Positions 11,220 through 23,129 are shown, counted from the stretch's first letter. The stretch: 64,000 bases of DNA from Hyperoodon ampullatus (GCA_949752795.1 OX457062.1:91439777-91503776); one strand, 5' to 3'. The notes: generated by a model not told the origin, from the letters alone. Numbers and translations are program-made.

Positions 11220-11690
11220 TTCTCTCAAGATTTGTTCATTCATTCATTCATTGAGTAAATGAATAAATGGCTATTACATACAAAGTCACATGTTATAGAC
11301 TGAGAATACAAAGATGAAACTGATAGGAACTTAGCTTTCAGGAAGTATGTCTACAAAAAGAAAGAAGGAATGTTCCACCAAAAAGAAACAGAGAATGTGC
11401 TATGACCATTCCCAGCCAAACAGATTAGAGAAGACTTCATGGAGAAAAAGGACTTTGCACAAGGCCTTAAGGATCAGTAATATTTAGAAATTTGGCAAAG
11501 AAAGAGACAGATGGGCACTCCAGATGGAGCAAAGAATTTGAGCAAAAGTGAAAAAGTGGGAAAGCCTGGGGCATGTACTTGGAACAGAGTAAATTTCACT
11601 TACTGGTGCATGGAGTGGGGAGAGAGGAAGGGTAAGAAGTGGAGATGGAAATGTTTGTGAATGCCAGGTGATGAAGCAATCCAAAAGAGG
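11220..11690 (-). repeat. L3/CR1- or L2-type LINE fossil
   Basis: It begins with a short ATTC tandem tract at about 11228-11253. Phrases such as AGAAGACTTCATGGAGAAAA and a GCATGTACTTGGAACAGAG-like segment match old CR1-clade LINEs in reverse orientation. Confidence 0.5.
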
Positions 11691-11699
11691 CTCAAGACA

Positions 11700-12245
11700 T
11701 CAAGCCACTGGAGGACTTCCCCTAATTGGCATAGCTCATGGGTGCCATCTCTGTACCAACCAGTGAAGGCCTCACAGGACCCTTGGCAACAGAGGATTGG
11801 CTGGTGCGTATTTTCTAACATCAGTCACCTCCTAACAGATACTTCTACCTTGTAGCAGATTTTCACTTCTGGAAATATAATCCACATCATAATTATAAGT
11901 GGCTTTTGCACTTATTTAGCCTGGTGCATGCAAGGATTCCATTAACACAATATTAGGAGCGTCCATAACACCTTTGGAGGAGACTGCCCCCTGATTCTCC
12001 TTCCCACCACCAATCCTTCCCGTCACTCACCCCCATTACAAGATAGGAATGAAGCCCAAGGCAGTTTGAGCAGCACACAGTAGATTCAAGATATCCAGGG
12101 ACTTGACCCCCTGTGTTGCAATTGGAGACAATATTCCAGATATAGGAAGATGGTGCCATAGGAAGGACATACCCAGATAGGAAAGCATCATTATTGCTGT
12201 TGAAATCATCATTAGAAGATCCAGAGCCTGTTGTACATGGCACAG
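11700..12245. other. unassigned sequence
   Basis: I see no gene or recognisable repeat. Confidence 0.35.
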
Positions 12246-12254
12246 AGCTGGCTG

Positions 12255-12420
12255 CTATACACAGGAAACATTCTCTGTGACCTTGAGTAAATTTCTTTGC
12301 CTTCCTAGGAGAGGTTGCCGCCTTGCAAGAATATTGTGAAGATCTGCAAGGTAATATATATAAAAGACTTAACAGTTGCTAATATATAAGGGGTGCTCAG
12401 TAAATAGTAACTAAGGATGT
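12255..12420 (+). repeat. MIR fragment
   Basis: A CTGTGACCTTGAGTAAATTT segment in the right place and the terminal GGTGCTCAGTAAATAGTAAC fit a diverged MIR. Confidence 0.55.
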
Positions 12421-12469
12421 ATTGCTTACAATTTTAAAGATGCTTATATTTTATTGTATGTGGTGTTTT

Positions 12470-12680
12470 CATATACATATATCTACACATATACAAATAG
12501 ATACACAGTGAGTTTTCACAGTATCCTGATGAGATAGGGAGGGAAATTTCCCAAAGAAATGAATCCCATAGGAGAGGTGAGGCATTTGTATGAGGTCACA
12601 CAATGAGAGGATGGCTTGGGTCAGAACCCAAGGCTCCCTTTTCCTAGGACCAGGCTCTTTTCTGCACAGCATAGTGCCCA
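12470..12680 (-). repeat. MIR fragment
   Basis: TGAGGTCACACAATGAGAGG and CAGAACCCAAGGCTCCC follow the reverse MIR core. Confidence 0.6.
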
Positions 12681-12689
12681 ATTGCACTT

Positions 12690-13850
12690 CAAGACCACCT
12701 ATGTATAATTGTAAATGAGAATCAGGAAATGAGCTTGGAGGAGTCTATAACCAGAGAAGTCGGGGGAAGGAAACTGTCAGTTCTCCTTCAGGTTGCTGTT
12801 TTTTTGACAAAGTATATCTAGTTTTTCTGCATCTTCTACATAGAGACCACTTTATAAGCTATCATCTTCCTCTCCTCTCTTCTGGGGTTTCTTTAAATTC
12901 TTGGTGAGGTTCCTTCAGAGACAGGAGCCCCAAATTGAGTTTACTCTTTCAATAAAGGCCAGACTGAGCTGAGGGCAGAGGCTCTCTGTGATTTTCATGG
13001 CCAGGGTGCACATTTCATCTTTGTCTCCCCAGCACCCTGCACCTCGTGGCTGTGTATTCTCAGGGCACCTTGAAGAGCTGTCGTGGGTCTAGTTTTAAGT
13101 ATCAAGGTCCACAGGTCCGGTTATACCGATTGGCTGGAGGTCAAAGCCGGGCAACAAGGTCAGAGGATGGGGCATCAGGCAGGCAAGGAGGAAATGGATC
13201 AAACGAGGCTGATCCAGAGGAGTGGCCAGGAAAGCAAAGAGGCTCAGGCTGAGGCCATGTCTGAGAAGCAGTAAGAGCAGGGGTGCCCATGCTCCAGGCC
13301 AGAGACACTGCAGAACTCCGGCTGCTCCAGCTGGCTTTCTTCCCTCTTACTTCATATTCTAATGTTTTAGTCCAGAAGAATATAAACGGAAAGGCGTGAC
13401 TTGGATGTCTCAGAGCGCTGAGGCAAATAAACCCAGAAAATAAGAAAGGGCCAGAAATCTTTTGTTAGATAATTTGACCGGGATTATTCTGTGACAATAA
13501 GTGGGAGGGTGCCAGGTGGACTAGTTGGCATGGGGTTTTTTTTTGCAGCAGCCAGTGGATGCACACATGTTCCCACCTGGGTGTGACACAGCACCGTGGT
13601 TCAAGAAACCATAAAGAAGAACTAAAAACTCCATATCCAGGAGCTAACAAGATTCAAGCTGAAGAAAATCAGGTCACAGACTTAGGGAGTTTTACTTGAA
13701 CTTTTAAACTTAGATTTTTTTTTTTTTTCTCTTAGACTTGTAACAAAGAGTAGGACATAAGAGAAAGTGATAGACAGAGGCCTTGAGACCTTGTATCTAA
13801 CATTGCTCCCCGATGCTGCAGTGTGAACCCCAGATTCTAAAAGCATCATT
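12690..13850. other. unassigned sequence
   Basis: About 1.1 kb with no supported gene. The open frames at 13046-13274 lack recognisable domains and convincing splice context. Confidence 0.35.
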
Positions 13851-13864
13851 GAGAAAAGAATAGG

Positions 13865-14219
13865 GACTTGCCTGGTGGTGCAGTGGTTAAGAATCCGCCT
13901 GCCAATGCAGGGGACATGGGTTCAATCCCTGGTCCGGGAAGATCCCACATGCTGCGGAGCAACTAAGCCCATGCGCCACAACTGCTGAGCCTGCTCTCTA
14001 GAGCCCGTGAACCACGACTACTGAGCCCGCGAGCCACAACTAGTGAAGCCCATGCACCTAGAGCCGGTGCTCCACAACAAGAGAAGCCACTGCAATGAGA
14101 AGCCCACGCACTGCAACAAAGAGTAACCCCCGTTCACTGCAACTAGAGAAAGCCCGCATGCAGCAACAAAGACCCAACGGCAGCCAAAAATAAATAAATA
14201 ATTTTTTTTAAAAAAAGAA
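13865..14219 (+). mobile_element. CHR-type SINE, long form with extended body
   Basis: This forward SINE has its head at GACTTGCCTGGTGGTGCAG, a B-box-like GGTTCAATCCC, a body of repeated CAACTA/GAAGCCC-like segments and a TAAATAAATA tail. The 11-bp duplication AAAAGAATAGG is at 13854-13864 and 14220-14230. Its length of about 355 bp makes it one of the longest copies in the window, and it is clearly older than the short-form copies. Confidence 0.95.
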
Positions 14220-14230
14220 AAAAGAATAGG

Positions 14231-14900
14231 AAGTCAAAGCACTCCTGTGTTTTCTCATGCTAAAATCCACCAAAGAAGCAGGAAGAATGGAGGCCCTAGA
14301 GCCCCAACAAGTAACCCCACCTCTGCCTCTAGGGCAAGAAAAAGTCAGGGGCTCAAATTAAAGTGTTATCTTGCTGGCAAAGGAAGTGTGAAAAACTGCT
14401 GTGCCCTTTTCTAGCAACCCCAATAAGCTCATGTATTTTCATTTTGAGGTGTTAAACAATGACAGAGAGAGGGGTTCCTATGGGTATTTAGGGCAAATGC
14501 TAGGATTTTTTTTAACCCTTTAGAATTCCAGCCAAATTCCAGAGATTCTAAATTGAGATCCTAAAACGGGAACCTTAACAGAGTAATCACTAATATTGTG
14601 GGGTTTTTAAAAGCCGCCTGATCTTAGAGCTGCAGTGTCTCTTTCTGCCCTCCTAAAATGATCCCTGTGGGAAACTTCTATCATGTTGTGCAGTGGCCCG
14701 TCCCTCCCCACTCCTTCCATTCCCATTTGTGGTTAAATCCAGGCTGGCTCCCTGATGGGGGAGGATTCCCTTCCTTGCTTGGTTACTCCCCAGAGAATTA
14801 TTTCTGGTTTTACAACAAAGGAAAGGTCATCTTTTCCAAGCTTTTTTACCCAGGCAGGTCTCCGCAGGCCATTGGGAAGCCCTAAACCTGGCACTAAAAG
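14231..14900. other. unassigned sequence
   Basis: I see no gene or recognisable repeat. Confidence 0.35.
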
Positions 14901-14904
14901 ACAA

Positions 14905-15285
14905 CTTTCAAAGAAGCCAAACTCAGAAACAGAGTAGAATGGTGGTTGCCAGTAGCTGGAGGGCGGGAGAATTGGGGAGAAGTTGGTCAAGGATACAAAT
15001 TCCCAGCTACAAGATAAGGTCTGGGGATCTAATGCACAGCATGGTGATTGTAATTAACATTATTGTATTATATATATAAAAGTTGTTAGAAGAGTAGATC
15101 TTAAATGTTATCCCCACACCTGCGCACTCAGATCTTAATTCCATGAGGGGATGGAGGTGTTAACTAACCTTATTGTGGTCATCCTTCTGCAATATAAACA
15201 TGTACCTAACATCACACTGTATGCCTTAAATGTGCATTGTTATATGTCAATAATGTCTCAGTAAAGCTGGAAACATACACAAACA
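14905..15285 (+). mobile_element. L1M-type 3' UTR
   Basis: AATGGTGGTTGCCAGTAGCT, CAGCATGGTGATTGTAATTA and the closing TTATATGTCAATAATGTCTC are landmarks of the mammalian L1M 3' end in + orientation. Confidence 0.78.
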
Positions 15286-15626
15286 AACAAAATGCAGACC
15301 AGAATTGAAACAAAGTTAAGTGGTTGGTGATAATTCCTGGGGTTTCTTCCTAAGGATGGTCAGTGTAGAGAAATCACTTAAATTGTAATTAAAATATACA
15401 AAGCAAGATGGTTCAAGGGGAACCCCTGGCTTCTAGGAAAATACGTTATTAATCACAGGGGCATTTTACCTGGGAAGTGGCTGAGCCTGAAGCATGATAG
15501 AAGGTGTGCACTGTGTGTGACAGCAGCCTGGTGGTGGTGGCAGAGCACAGGCAGAACGTTCAGTCTTTTAACCATCACTTTTTTTAAAAAAAGTCCCTGA
15601 GAGTGAACCAGTCTGTCAAGAAATTA

Positions 15627-15706
15627 CTGGGTTGGCCAAAAAGTTCATTTGGGTTTTTCCGTTAAGATCTTACGAAAAACCCGAACGCACTTTTTAGCCA
15701 ACCCAA
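15627..15706 (+). mobile_element. mariner-derived MITE forming an 80-nt hairpin
   Basis: The left end GGGTTGGCCAAAAAGTTCAT and the right end TTTTTAGCCAACCC are inverted repeats of a mariner element, flanked by TA dinucleotides at 15625-15626 and 15707-15708. Aligning the two arms by eye gives 28 Watson-Crick pairs and one wobble over 33 positions. The 10-nt centre around AAGATCTT is itself palindromic. There is no room for a transposase, so this is an internally deleted, non-autonomous copy. The hairpin could be processed as a small RNA (see findings). Confidence 0.9.
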
Positions 15707-15914
15707 TATTAACAATCCACTGTTCATCCTGGAAAGATAAATGAAATCAACTCTCTTTCTCCCCTAGTACCAACTGTCACTAAACCCTAAGAAGCCCCAA
15801 CTTCCAAGAAGGCACAGGAAGGTTCACTCAGACACCAACTAGCTACCTTAGGAGCATGGTGTGAGGAGTTAGAGTTAAAGGAGTTCAGTAGGGAGGCTCA
15901 TACACAATTATGCA

Positions 15915-17605
15915 CAGAAATCAGTAACTTTCATCTATACAAATAACAAACATAAGATATGATGAAAGAAAAGACCTATTTTATAACAATTAAAAAAATA
16001 CCTGAGAATAAACTTAATATGCAAAATGAATACAACATCAAAATTCTGAAACTAAACTGACTGGGAAGCTTGTCTAAGTGAAAAGGCTTACTGTGCTCTT
16101 TGGCAGTCAGACAGAGCATTATTAAGAAGTCAGTTCTCCCTTACGTATCTATAAATTTAATGTGCTTTCAAGAAATACCAAGTTTTTTTTCTAACCAGTC
16201 AAACTGAATCTAGACTTGATATGGAAAAATACAAGGATATCCTTAAAATGTTTTCAACGAAATATAATGGGAGTGCAAGCTTTAACAGATACTAAATGTA
16301 TTCTAAAGTTACATTAATATAAATTGTGCAATTTATATTAATGCACAATTAATATAAATCTGTCTACTCATTTATTGCACAATTAATCTGTCTACTCATG
16401 CAATGAATAGATCATGAAATAGAAAATTTTTTTAAAGACCACAAATACATATAGCAAATTGGTATATAATCAAGCTGGGATTCTAGTGCCCACTGATGTT
16501 TATGTAGAGAAAGAGATTATTGAATAGCTGACTTAGGGATGATATGACAACCATTTTGGGGAAAAGATTAAGCTGAAACCATACTTCATACCTAATACCA
16601 GAATAAACTGCAAATGAATCAGAGATTTATATGTGAAATGTGGGACTGTAAACTTACCAAAAGAAACGTGGGAGAGTTCTTTTATAATCCCAATTGGGGA
16701 AGACCTTTCTGACTATGATACAACACTAGAAGCTATAGAATAAAATATTGACAAGTTCAATAACATCAAATAAAAAGTCCATGTATGAAAAATCAGCATA
16801 AACAAAGTTTAAAAAAGATAACCTAGGGAAAATATTTATAACATATATTAAACTAACAAACCAATAAAAAAATTGACAGAGGGTCTGAACACACAGTTCC
16901 CCCAAAAGGTATATATATTATTGTCAAATATAAGAAAAAAAAGCTTCACCTCATTATTAATAAAAGAAATACAAGTAAAAACTACAATGAGATCCTCTCT
17001 CTCCTATCAAAGTTCAAAATTTTCACAACCTGCTTTCATGTTGGCAAGCACTCTCATGTATCATTGGCAGGAGTGTAAATTGATACAACTCTCCGTAAGG
17101 AGAGTAATTCCTCAAAAACTTCAAAAATTATAAATACGTATGTCCTGTGACCAACCAATTTCACTTCTGGGAATTTATCCTTCATAGTCGTACAAAATTA
17201 TATATGCACATAGTTATTCAATGCATCATTGCCTGTTATAACAAATGATTGGAAACAATCTAAATATCTATTAATAAGAGAATGGTTAAATAATTATGGT
17301 AGATTTATCCAGTGGAATAGTATATAGCCATAAACAACAGTGGGGAGCCCTTAAAGCCAGTTGCAAGACAGTGTAGAATATTCTACCATTTATTGAAATA
17401 AAAAGGATACGTAAACATACTTGACAGTATTTGGAGAGAATAACACCGGAAGTTACACAAGTTGACTTTGGGGAGGAAAACCTGGTGTCTGGGATAGTGG
17501 TGGGAGGTAAAATCTTCAGGATATATATACCCTTTTAACTTTTTGAATTTGAACCAAGTAGATGTACTGTCTATTTTTAAAAATCAGGAAATACAATTTT
17601 AAAAG
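15915..17605 (+). mobile_element. old L1M ORF2 3' part and 3' UTR
   Basis: The run follows the end of L1 ORF2 on the + strand: a CTGAGAATAAACTTAA segment, GGGAAGACCTTTCTGACTAT, ATCATTGGCAGGAGTGTAAA, TGGGAATTTATCCTTCATAG and GGAATAGTATATAGCCATAA in the expected order. It continues into a 3' UTR ending near 17605. Many stops and indels show an ancient, dead copy. It contains a palindrome and tandem duplication at 16312-16396. Confidence 0.82.
16312..16343. repeat. near-perfect 32-nt palindrome
   Basis: Arms of 15 nt (CATTAATATAAATTG and its exact complement) are separated by TG. It is followed by two copies of a GCACAATTAAT...CTGTCTACTCAT unit through about 16396. Confidence 0.9.
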
Positions 17606-17954
17606 AATTTACTGGATACAAAGAAAAACAAGACAAACAGATGTGCCTATAAGGCATAAATGTCAGTGCACAAACAGACCTAGTGGGCGTTCTCAGCTGG
17701 CAGACTGGGGAGCAGGGTGACTTTGGTGGCATATGATGGAAAGAGCTTGGAATATGGAGCTGTCAAAGCATAACTTCTAAAACACAATTCTCCCACAAAA
17801 TAGGGTTGTGATGATGACTAAATAAGGTGTGTGTGTCAGTTGTATACACTAAGTGCTATACAAAACTATACAAATATTTAGTATCAGGATGGGATTGTGG
17901 CATCCCAACCTTGTACTTCTTTCAGGTTCTGTTTTGGGAGTCAATTCTCTTAAC
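17606..17954. other. unassigned sequence
   Basis: No gene was identified. Possible MIR remnants near 17740-17830 are too weak to call. Confidence 0.3.
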
Positions 17955-18105
17955 TTAGGCAGGGAAAGCTTTCTGGAAAAAATGACCTTGAACAGCATTA
18001 TAAGGAGAGGAAGAGATGTGATGTGGCTGTCAGGAGGTGGGAGGTTGTCCCAGACATAAGTGACAGTTTGGACAAAGACTTAGAGGAAGGAAAGGGTGAG
18101 CCTAT
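17955..18105 (-). repeat. L2/L3-type LINE fossil
   Basis: GGGAAAGCTTTCTGGAAAAA, a TGACCTTGAACAGCATTATA-like segment and AGTTTGGACAAAGACTTAGA match a common reverse CR1-clade segment. Confidence 0.5.
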
Positions 18106-18387
18106 CCCGAGAGACCACAAAACTGCCAGCCTCACAGGCTGATGGGAGATGCGAGCTGACGTGTCTGATGGGCAGACACCGCAACATCATAATAACTCAC
18201 CTATCCCAAGAAACATCAGGGTGGCACCTGTCAAAATTTCCCCTAAACACCTCTAAAAAGAGAAGAAAGAAAATAACTCTCCAAATAGGCCACTGCAGTT
18301 GGGACACTTCTTTAAAATTCCTGTGTTTTCTTCATAAATTCATGAAAATTTTACGTTCTAGTCCATCACATTCCCAAGATTATTTTA

Positions 18388-18727
18388 CTTTATTTTTTAA
18401 AATAAATAAATAAGTTTATTTATTTATTTTGGCTGTGTTGGGTCTTCGTTGCTACTTGCAGGCCTTCTCTAGTTGTGGCGAGTGGGGGCTACTCTTCGTT
18501 GGGGTGTGTGGGCCTCTCATTGCAGTGGCTTCTCCTTGCAGAGCACGGGCCCTAAGCACGTGGGCTTCAGTAGTTGTGGCTCGCGGGCTCTAGAGCGCAG
18601 GGTCAGTAGTTGTGGAGCATGGGCTTAGTTGCTCTGCGGCATGTGGGATCTTCCCGGACCAGGGCTCGAACCTGTGTCCTCTGCATTGGCAGGTGGATTC
18701 TTAACCACTGTGCCACCAGGGAAGTCC
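18388..18727 (-). mobile_element. CHR-type SINE, long form
   Basis: A TTTATTTATTT tail and GGCTGTGTTGGGTCTTCG are at the left, with the tRNA-like head at the right. The 15-bp duplication CCCAAGATTATTTTA is at 18373-18387 and 18728-18742. Confidence 0.95.
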
Positions 18728-18742
18728 CCCAAGATTATTTTA

Positions 18743-19483
18743 ATATTAAGAATAATAGTCCCCCTGCCGAGAAAAAGAAATCTTTGGTAAAACCGAATTC
18801 CACCAAGATGTTCCATATTTATTCTGAGGTTCCCATAACCCAAGAGGCTTATGTATCCTGCTCTGAAAAGCACTGTACTATTAGCACCTTACTATGATAT
18901 GACATCTCAGTGATAAAGGCTACCACACAGAAGAGTCCATACTTGACCGAGGACCTCTTAGCCCTCAAGGAGCCAGAACTTGGAAAGGGGCCAAAAAGAG
19001 GGCATGCCCTAGGCAGTAATTCCACTCCACAGCCATGCTTCCTTCCAGCCTTCTCTGTAGGCTGTCCTCTTTGCAAAGACTTCCACGACCCATGAGCCCC
19101 GCCTAAGCCCTTCTTGATTCTTGGAGGCCTGACTTGTTTAGGGAGATTTATGACTACTTGAATTGGTCCAAATTCCCCATTCTTTTGCCTCCTTTAGTTT
19201 CTCTGCTCCATTATTGGGTGTGGAAGTGGAGCCCTAGAAGGGGGCAAGGCAGGGAAGGGCGGTGCTGTAGACTCAGAACAGAGATTTATTTCCATGAGAG
19301 GGAAGAGCAGTCTGAAATCTGCGACTTGGAGACCACCCAGACTCAACAGCTCCTACCTACTGCATAGGGCCCCTTGAACCACACACACATTTCTACTCTC
19401 TGGAGCCTCACCCTCTGGGGCAGAATTATTATTTGTTGATGATTAGGACCAGACTGCTGAACACAGAAAGGACTCTAGTAAAT
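18743..19483. other. unassigned sequence
   Basis: I see no gene or recognisable repeat. The open frames here lack domain features. Confidence 0.35.
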
Positions 19484-19509
19484 TCAGACCACAGCCCTCC
19501 TTCTTCTTC

Positions 19510-19838
19510 TTTTTTAATAAATTTATTTATTTATTTATTTAGGCTGAGTTGGGTCTTCGTTGCTGTGCACGGGCTTTCTCTAGTTGCGGCGAGTGGGGGC
19601 TACTCTTCCTTGCGGTGTGCGGGCTTCTCATTGTGGTGGCTTCTCTTGTTTCAGAGTTCAGGCTCTAGGTTCGCGGGCTTCAGTAGTTGTGGCTCGCGGG
19701 TTCTGGAACTCAGGCTCAGTAGTGTGGCGCACGGGCTTAGTTGCCCCGCGGCATGTGGGATCTTCCTGGACCAGGGCTCGAACCCCTGTCCCCTGCATTA
19801 GCAGGTAGATTCTTAAACACTGTGCCACCAGAGAAGTC
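19510..19838 (-). mobile_element. CHR-type SINE, long form
   Basis: A TTTATTTATTTATTTA tail, a GTTGGGTCTTCGTTGCTGTG block and a tRNA-like head ending at AGAGAAGTCC are all present. The flanks (CAGACCACAGCCC near 19484, CAGACTGTAGC after 19840) suggest a decayed duplication, so this is an older copy. Confidence 0.92.
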
Positions 19839-19849
19839 CCCAGACTGTA

Positions 19850-20580
19850 GCTTTTCTAACTGGCTACTGTGTTGTGTGTTTCCCTTTGCTAGAGGCCGCA
19901 TATTTTGTTCAGCGACTTGGTGACAAAATTAATGAGTGCCTCTTTGTGTCTCAAAGAGGAATTAACGGTTAGCTGATGATTCTTCCTTGATCCCTTCTTC
20001 CCTCAGAGCTTGTTTTTATTACCAGCAAAGGGGCTGGTGGACTGCAAAATAGGAGATCAGAAGAGCACATAAAATATCTTTCCTTATTTGTTTCAAAATG
20101 GTGGAGGCTGGGGAGGGAATGCTGGGTGTAGACGAAATAGGTGAAACGGATTAGCTGCTGTGGCTAATTGTTGGAGTGGGGTGTCAGGAACATGGGGGTT
20201 CTTTACACTATCCTGTCTCCTTTTTTTTATGTTGGAAATTTTCCATAAGAGATTTTAAAGAAATCCCTGACCTCATGGAGCTTATATTGTCTGTTTACTC
20301 TCTGCTCCATCCTTTGGTGGCTGATCCCATTCTCTGCAGGGGCTCCCTGGCAGGGGTCTGCCTGCACCTCTCTGCAGAACTCTTGCCAATCTGAGGAGCA
20401 GCCTCTCCAAGTAGCTCTCTTCTCCCTGACATGGGGAGCGGAGGAGGAGGAGAGGGGCAGGGAGAAGGGAAGGGGAAGGGGAGGGGGAGGGAAGACCAGG
20501 ACCCCTAGGTTCTCACCTACAGGATCAGCCCTCCCCCACCCCCTGCCAGGGAGCAAATAAGACAATTCTGAGATGAGAGC
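19850..20580. other. unassigned sequence with a G/A-rich tract
   Basis: A GGGGA-type purine tract lies at about 20437-20497. No gene was identified. Confidence 0.35.
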
Positions 20581-20584
20581 TAAC

Positions 20585-20765
20585 TCCTCACTAGACTAAT
20601 GCCTGAGAACCAGAATCCAAAGTGAAACTTAAAAATACAGACTTCTAGGCACCACCTCTGGTCACCTTGGGGTTGGGGAAGCAGGAATATGTCATTTTAA
20701 AAGCTCCCCTGTGACTCTGCTGCATCGCCAGATGGAGGAACCCCTGCACCAGGCCAGCACTTAGC
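20585..20765 (+). repeat. possible MER20/MER58-type hAT MITE
   Basis: CTAGGCACCACCTCTGGTCA and AAAAGCTCCCCTGTGACTCT resemble the middle of non-autonomous hAT elements. The ends are not clear. Confidence 0.4.
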
Positions 20766-21077
20766 ATCAGGTTGGTGGGGCTGCCAGTGTGACCCAGAAG
20801 ATGATAGCTCTGAAAGTTTTATTCAACCTGCTGTTCCACTGTGGACCGCTCTGTTGCCTTACTGTTTGCCCTGATGGCACCTGGAGATCTCAGTACCCCC
20901 TTAACCACCCTGTTTGCCCATTCGTTTTCACTGTCTTTTAGCAGTCTTGTCCCAGTGGGCAGCTCTGGTTCTGCCTGGTGGCCCTTTCCTGATGTAAATA
21001 ACAATCCAAATTCAAGCTAGAGCACCAGTGACCATCTCACAAGGTGTCCTGTAGGTTCCTCAAACTCAACATAAATG

Positions 21078-21285
21078 GGGACTTCCCTGGTGGCGCGGTG
21101 GTTAAGACTCTGCACTCCCAATGCAGGGGGCCCGGATTTGATCCCTGGTCAGGGAACTACATCCCCCATGCATGCCACAACCAAGAGTTTGCATGCCACA
21201 TGTAAGGAGCTGGCGAGCTGCAACTAAGGAGCCCACCTGCCACAACTGAGACCTGGTGCAACCAAATAAATAAATAAATATGTTT
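21078..21285 (+). mobile_element. CHR-related SINE, diverged copy
   Basis: The head GACTTCCCTGGTGGCGCGGT and a B-box-like ATTTGATCCC are readable, followed by a shortened body and an AAATAAATAAATA tail. Flanking ACATAAATG and AATGTAAATG hint at an eroded duplication. Its divergence makes it older than the other short copies. Confidence 0.9.
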
Positions 21286-21399
21286 TTCAAAAACAATGTA
21301 AATGAATTCACTGGGTTCTCTTTTCTCAACCAGCTCCCTCTCCTGGCTTCTGTGTTTCTCTCTAGGCTTAGAACCATAATTCGTCTTGTCTCCCAGACT

Positions 21400-22235
21400 C
21401 AAAATCCACACTATGACTAACTTCTTTCCACCCCTCCCCATCCTCCATACTCTCTCTAATCAGTCACCAAGTCTCATTACTCTATTCAAAAATTTACATT
21501 CATCATCTCTTCCTTGAAGGCACATGGCCTCTGTCCCAACTCAGCCCTCTTTACCTCTCACTTGGAACACTGAATGCCTTACAGGTTAACTTTCCACCTC
21601 TAGCTGGTCCCAGTGCCCTCCCTCACCTCCACCACTTCCAGTCCCATGTCCTTCCTTTAAGGTGTTCGCAAGAAAATCCGACCACTCTTCATAAAGACTA
21701 TGTTGCTCTCCAGATCAAAAACCTTCAACAAACCTTTGCTTACTGAATAGCCTAGACATTTTTTCAGTGATTTGGCCCAACTCCACCCTTATCCACCCAC
21801 ATGTTTCTTATGCTCCCACAAAACGTTACCACTCATGGATCCTTCAAAATCACTCCCATTCCTAACCTCTGAGCCTCTGCCCTTGCCATTTCCTCCATCT
21901 GGACTTCCACCCACTTCTTACTCATGTATTGAAATGTTACCCATCCTTCAAGGCCTGAACTGAAAAGTCACCTTCTCCACGAAGACTTCCATGATCACCA
22001 GCCAGATGCGACATCATGCTCTTGACTCCCAAGACGAGTACACTTTCCTTAGGACAGTTTTCATGCACTGTTCTTACTGAGCTTATTTGATTATTGCCAT
22101 AGCTTTCTTAGGAGACCATATGTTTCTTTGGGGTACATTTCTTCACTCTTTTTAATCGCCTCCTCTGTGTCTAACCTAATACTTTGCACAAAAAAGCTGC
22201 TCAAAAACTCTAAGTATTGACAGACTGAATAAATG
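21400..22235 (+). repeat. L2 LINE fragment(s)
   Basis: Segments such as CCTTCAACAAACCTTTGCTT, ATTGAAATGTTACCCATCCT and TCACCTTCTCCACGAAGACT follow the L2 3' half, ending near TGACAGACTGAATAAATGAA. More than one fossil may be joined here. Confidence 0.68.
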
Positions 22236-22239
22236 AAGA

Positions 22240-22730
22240 AATTAATAACAGATTACATTGGAGCAAAGAAGGCATATTCAGGTGGTACGCTCATTATTAC
22301 ACATGCAGTATTAAATGTTGGAATATGTCCATTCTGGCTGGTGAGTTTAAGTGAGTTTAAGCTCTCGGCCCCTAGTTACCCCCCAACTGCCCTGAATCCT
22401 CCTCCAAGAGTCTCTAAACCCCCTGTATGACTCAGCAACTAAAGAAGGGACACGACACAGCAGAAGGTCTCCAGAGTTAGTTGATGCCTCCACAGTAATT
22501 TTGAATATCACCCAGGGAGGTGGAGCAACAGCGTAATCAGGGTTAATGAAGTTGACTTTCAGACAGGATACTGTTCTCATCTGGGCACAGAAAGAACTAG
22601 AAACATAGACACGGTTTCTGCACACCTTAGAATAGTAATGTTATATAGTGGATGGGGGCATATTAATGTTTGTGTGATGACTAGTGAAGCGCAGGTGGGT
22701 ATTACTATTAGTAATTACAACCACCAGATT
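22240..22730. other. unassigned sequence
   Basis: Apart from a 10-bp unit (GTGAGTTTAA) repeated twice at 22340-22359, I see nothing. Confidence 0.35.
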
Positions 22731-22734
22731 TAAC

Positions 22735-22865
22735 AAAACACTTTTACTAACCTAATTTAATTTTCACCAGAACTCCTGGAAGTAACTGGTATTACCTCGT
22801 TTTACAAGTGGACAGATAGTCCCAGAGGACCAGAGAGATAGCAGTGTGCCTATGTTCCTGTAGTG
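22735..22865 (-). repeat. MIR fragment
   Basis: An ACCTCGTTTTACAAGTGGAC run and CAGAGAGATAGCAGTGTGCC are compatible with the reverse MIR core. Confidence 0.4.
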
Positions 22866-22961
22866 AGAATACATGCCATCTGAGTGCATGGAGCTTCTGC
22901 ACTGTTTTATGCTGCTTCAGCATCAGGCACCAATGATCCTGCGCCCTTGAGAGACAGAATA

Positions 22962-23128
22962 GAAAAAGAGAGAGAGAGGAAGGAAGGAAGGAAAGAAAGG
23001 AAGAAAGGGAGAAAGAGGGAAGGAGAGAGGAGGGAAAAAAGGAAGGAAGACAGGAGGAATGGGGGAGAGAGATGAGAGAGGGAGAGAAGAAAGAAGGAAA
23101 GAAGAAAGAAAAAGAGTGAGAGAAACAA
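22962..23128. repeat. purine-rich low-complexity tract
   Basis: About 165 bases are almost only A and G on the + strand, built from GGAA, GAAA and GAGA units. It produces long minus-strand frames of S, L, F and P that are not proteins. Confidence 0.92.
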
Positions 23129-23129
23129 A

